DNA from: Candidatus Sumerlaeota bacterium
Lineage (GTDB): Bacteria; Sumerlaeota; Sumerlaeia; JADFCT01
Length of the DNA: 22,400 nt
Assembly: GCA_026398575.1 (NCBI GenBank)
Contig: JAPLSP010000678.1
Span: 1 to 22,400 of the forward strand
Reading direction: 5' to 3'
The position numbers and the translations under genes were made by a program. Positions 22,271 through 22,400 of the stretch are shown here, piece after piece (the stretch's first letter is position 1; each line of letters begins with the position of its first letter). The notes beneath the pieces were generated by a model. It ran no database searches. It saw only the letters and a list, made by a program, of their open reading frames with translations, and had not been told where the DNA came from.

Positions 22271-22400
22271 GAACCGAAAACCGGAAACTGAAAACTGAAA
22301 ACTGAAAACTGAAACTGAAACTGAAAACTTAAAACTGAAACTGAAAACTGAAAACTGAAACTGAAAACTGAAAACTGAAACTGAAAACTGAAAACTGAAA
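22271..22400. repeat. CTGAAAA/CTGAAA microsatellite running off the window end
   Basis: About 130 nt consist of alternating 7-nt (CTGAAAA) and 6-nt (CTGAAA) units, with one CTTAAAA variant. It continues to the last base, so its full length is unknown. Confidence 0.9.

Overview
The window looks like a chromosomal segment of a fairly GC-rich, Gram-negative-type (diderm) bacterium. The evidence is a lipoprotein with a lipobox, long Sec-exported proteins, a rhombosortase-type rhomboid protease with a GlyGly-CTERM-like substrate, and zinc-type HemB. Most genes have strong Shine-Dalgarno sites (AAGGAG/AGGAGG class). Intergenic spaces are unusually rich in short palindromic and tandem repeats of many kinds. 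That texture recalls uncultivated environmental lineages (PVC group, Sumerlaeota, Hydrogenedentota and similar), but nothing here fixes the taxonomy.

Layout. 1-2.3 kb, minus strand: hemB; a REP-associated tyrosine transposase (RAYT) with its probable REP hairpins, including a 68-bp-period array; and a UPF0175 small protein whose C-terminus now reads into that array. 2.3-7.6 kb, minus: one giant secreted protein with two right-handed beta-helix regions, an Ig-like domain and three choice-of-anchor-D type domains. 7.7-9.0 kb, minus: a McsA-like double zinc-finger/UVR protein and a small lipoprotein. 9.2-12.5 kb, minus: grpE, a class B dnaJ, and an OLD-like ABC-ATPase/TOPRIM protein whose ribosome-binding site overlaps the dnaJ stop codon.

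13.2-19.1 kb, plus strand, holds the most interesting block: a secreted VIT/vWA protein ending in Gly-rich stretch, hydrophobic helix and RRKR; a rhombosortase-like rhomboid protease; a radical SAM/SPASM protein fused to a class I methyltransferase, coupled to the rhombosortase by an ATGA overlap; and a small acidic protein with a 12-residue C-terminal repeat. The protease and the sorting-signal protein probably work together (cleavage and surface transfer of the vWA protein). The coupled radical SAM-methyltransferase suggests an added modification step, but its substrate is unknown.

19.1-22.4 kb: ridA (plus) converges on an operon (minus) of a formyltransferase-fold enzyme followed by a DegT-type PLP aminotransferase, a pair typical of N-formyl amino-sugar synthesis. 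The last 0.6 kb is non-coding: a cluster of TTTA/TAAA-loop hairpins and a CTGAAA-type microsatellite running off the window.

A recurring 41-nt module (a head ATAGAACA followed by four CGGAT boxes spaced 9, 9 and 10 nt) occurs as inverted pairs at three intergenic sites, with a shorter variant at a fourth. It is the clearest unexplained non-coding structure in the window.
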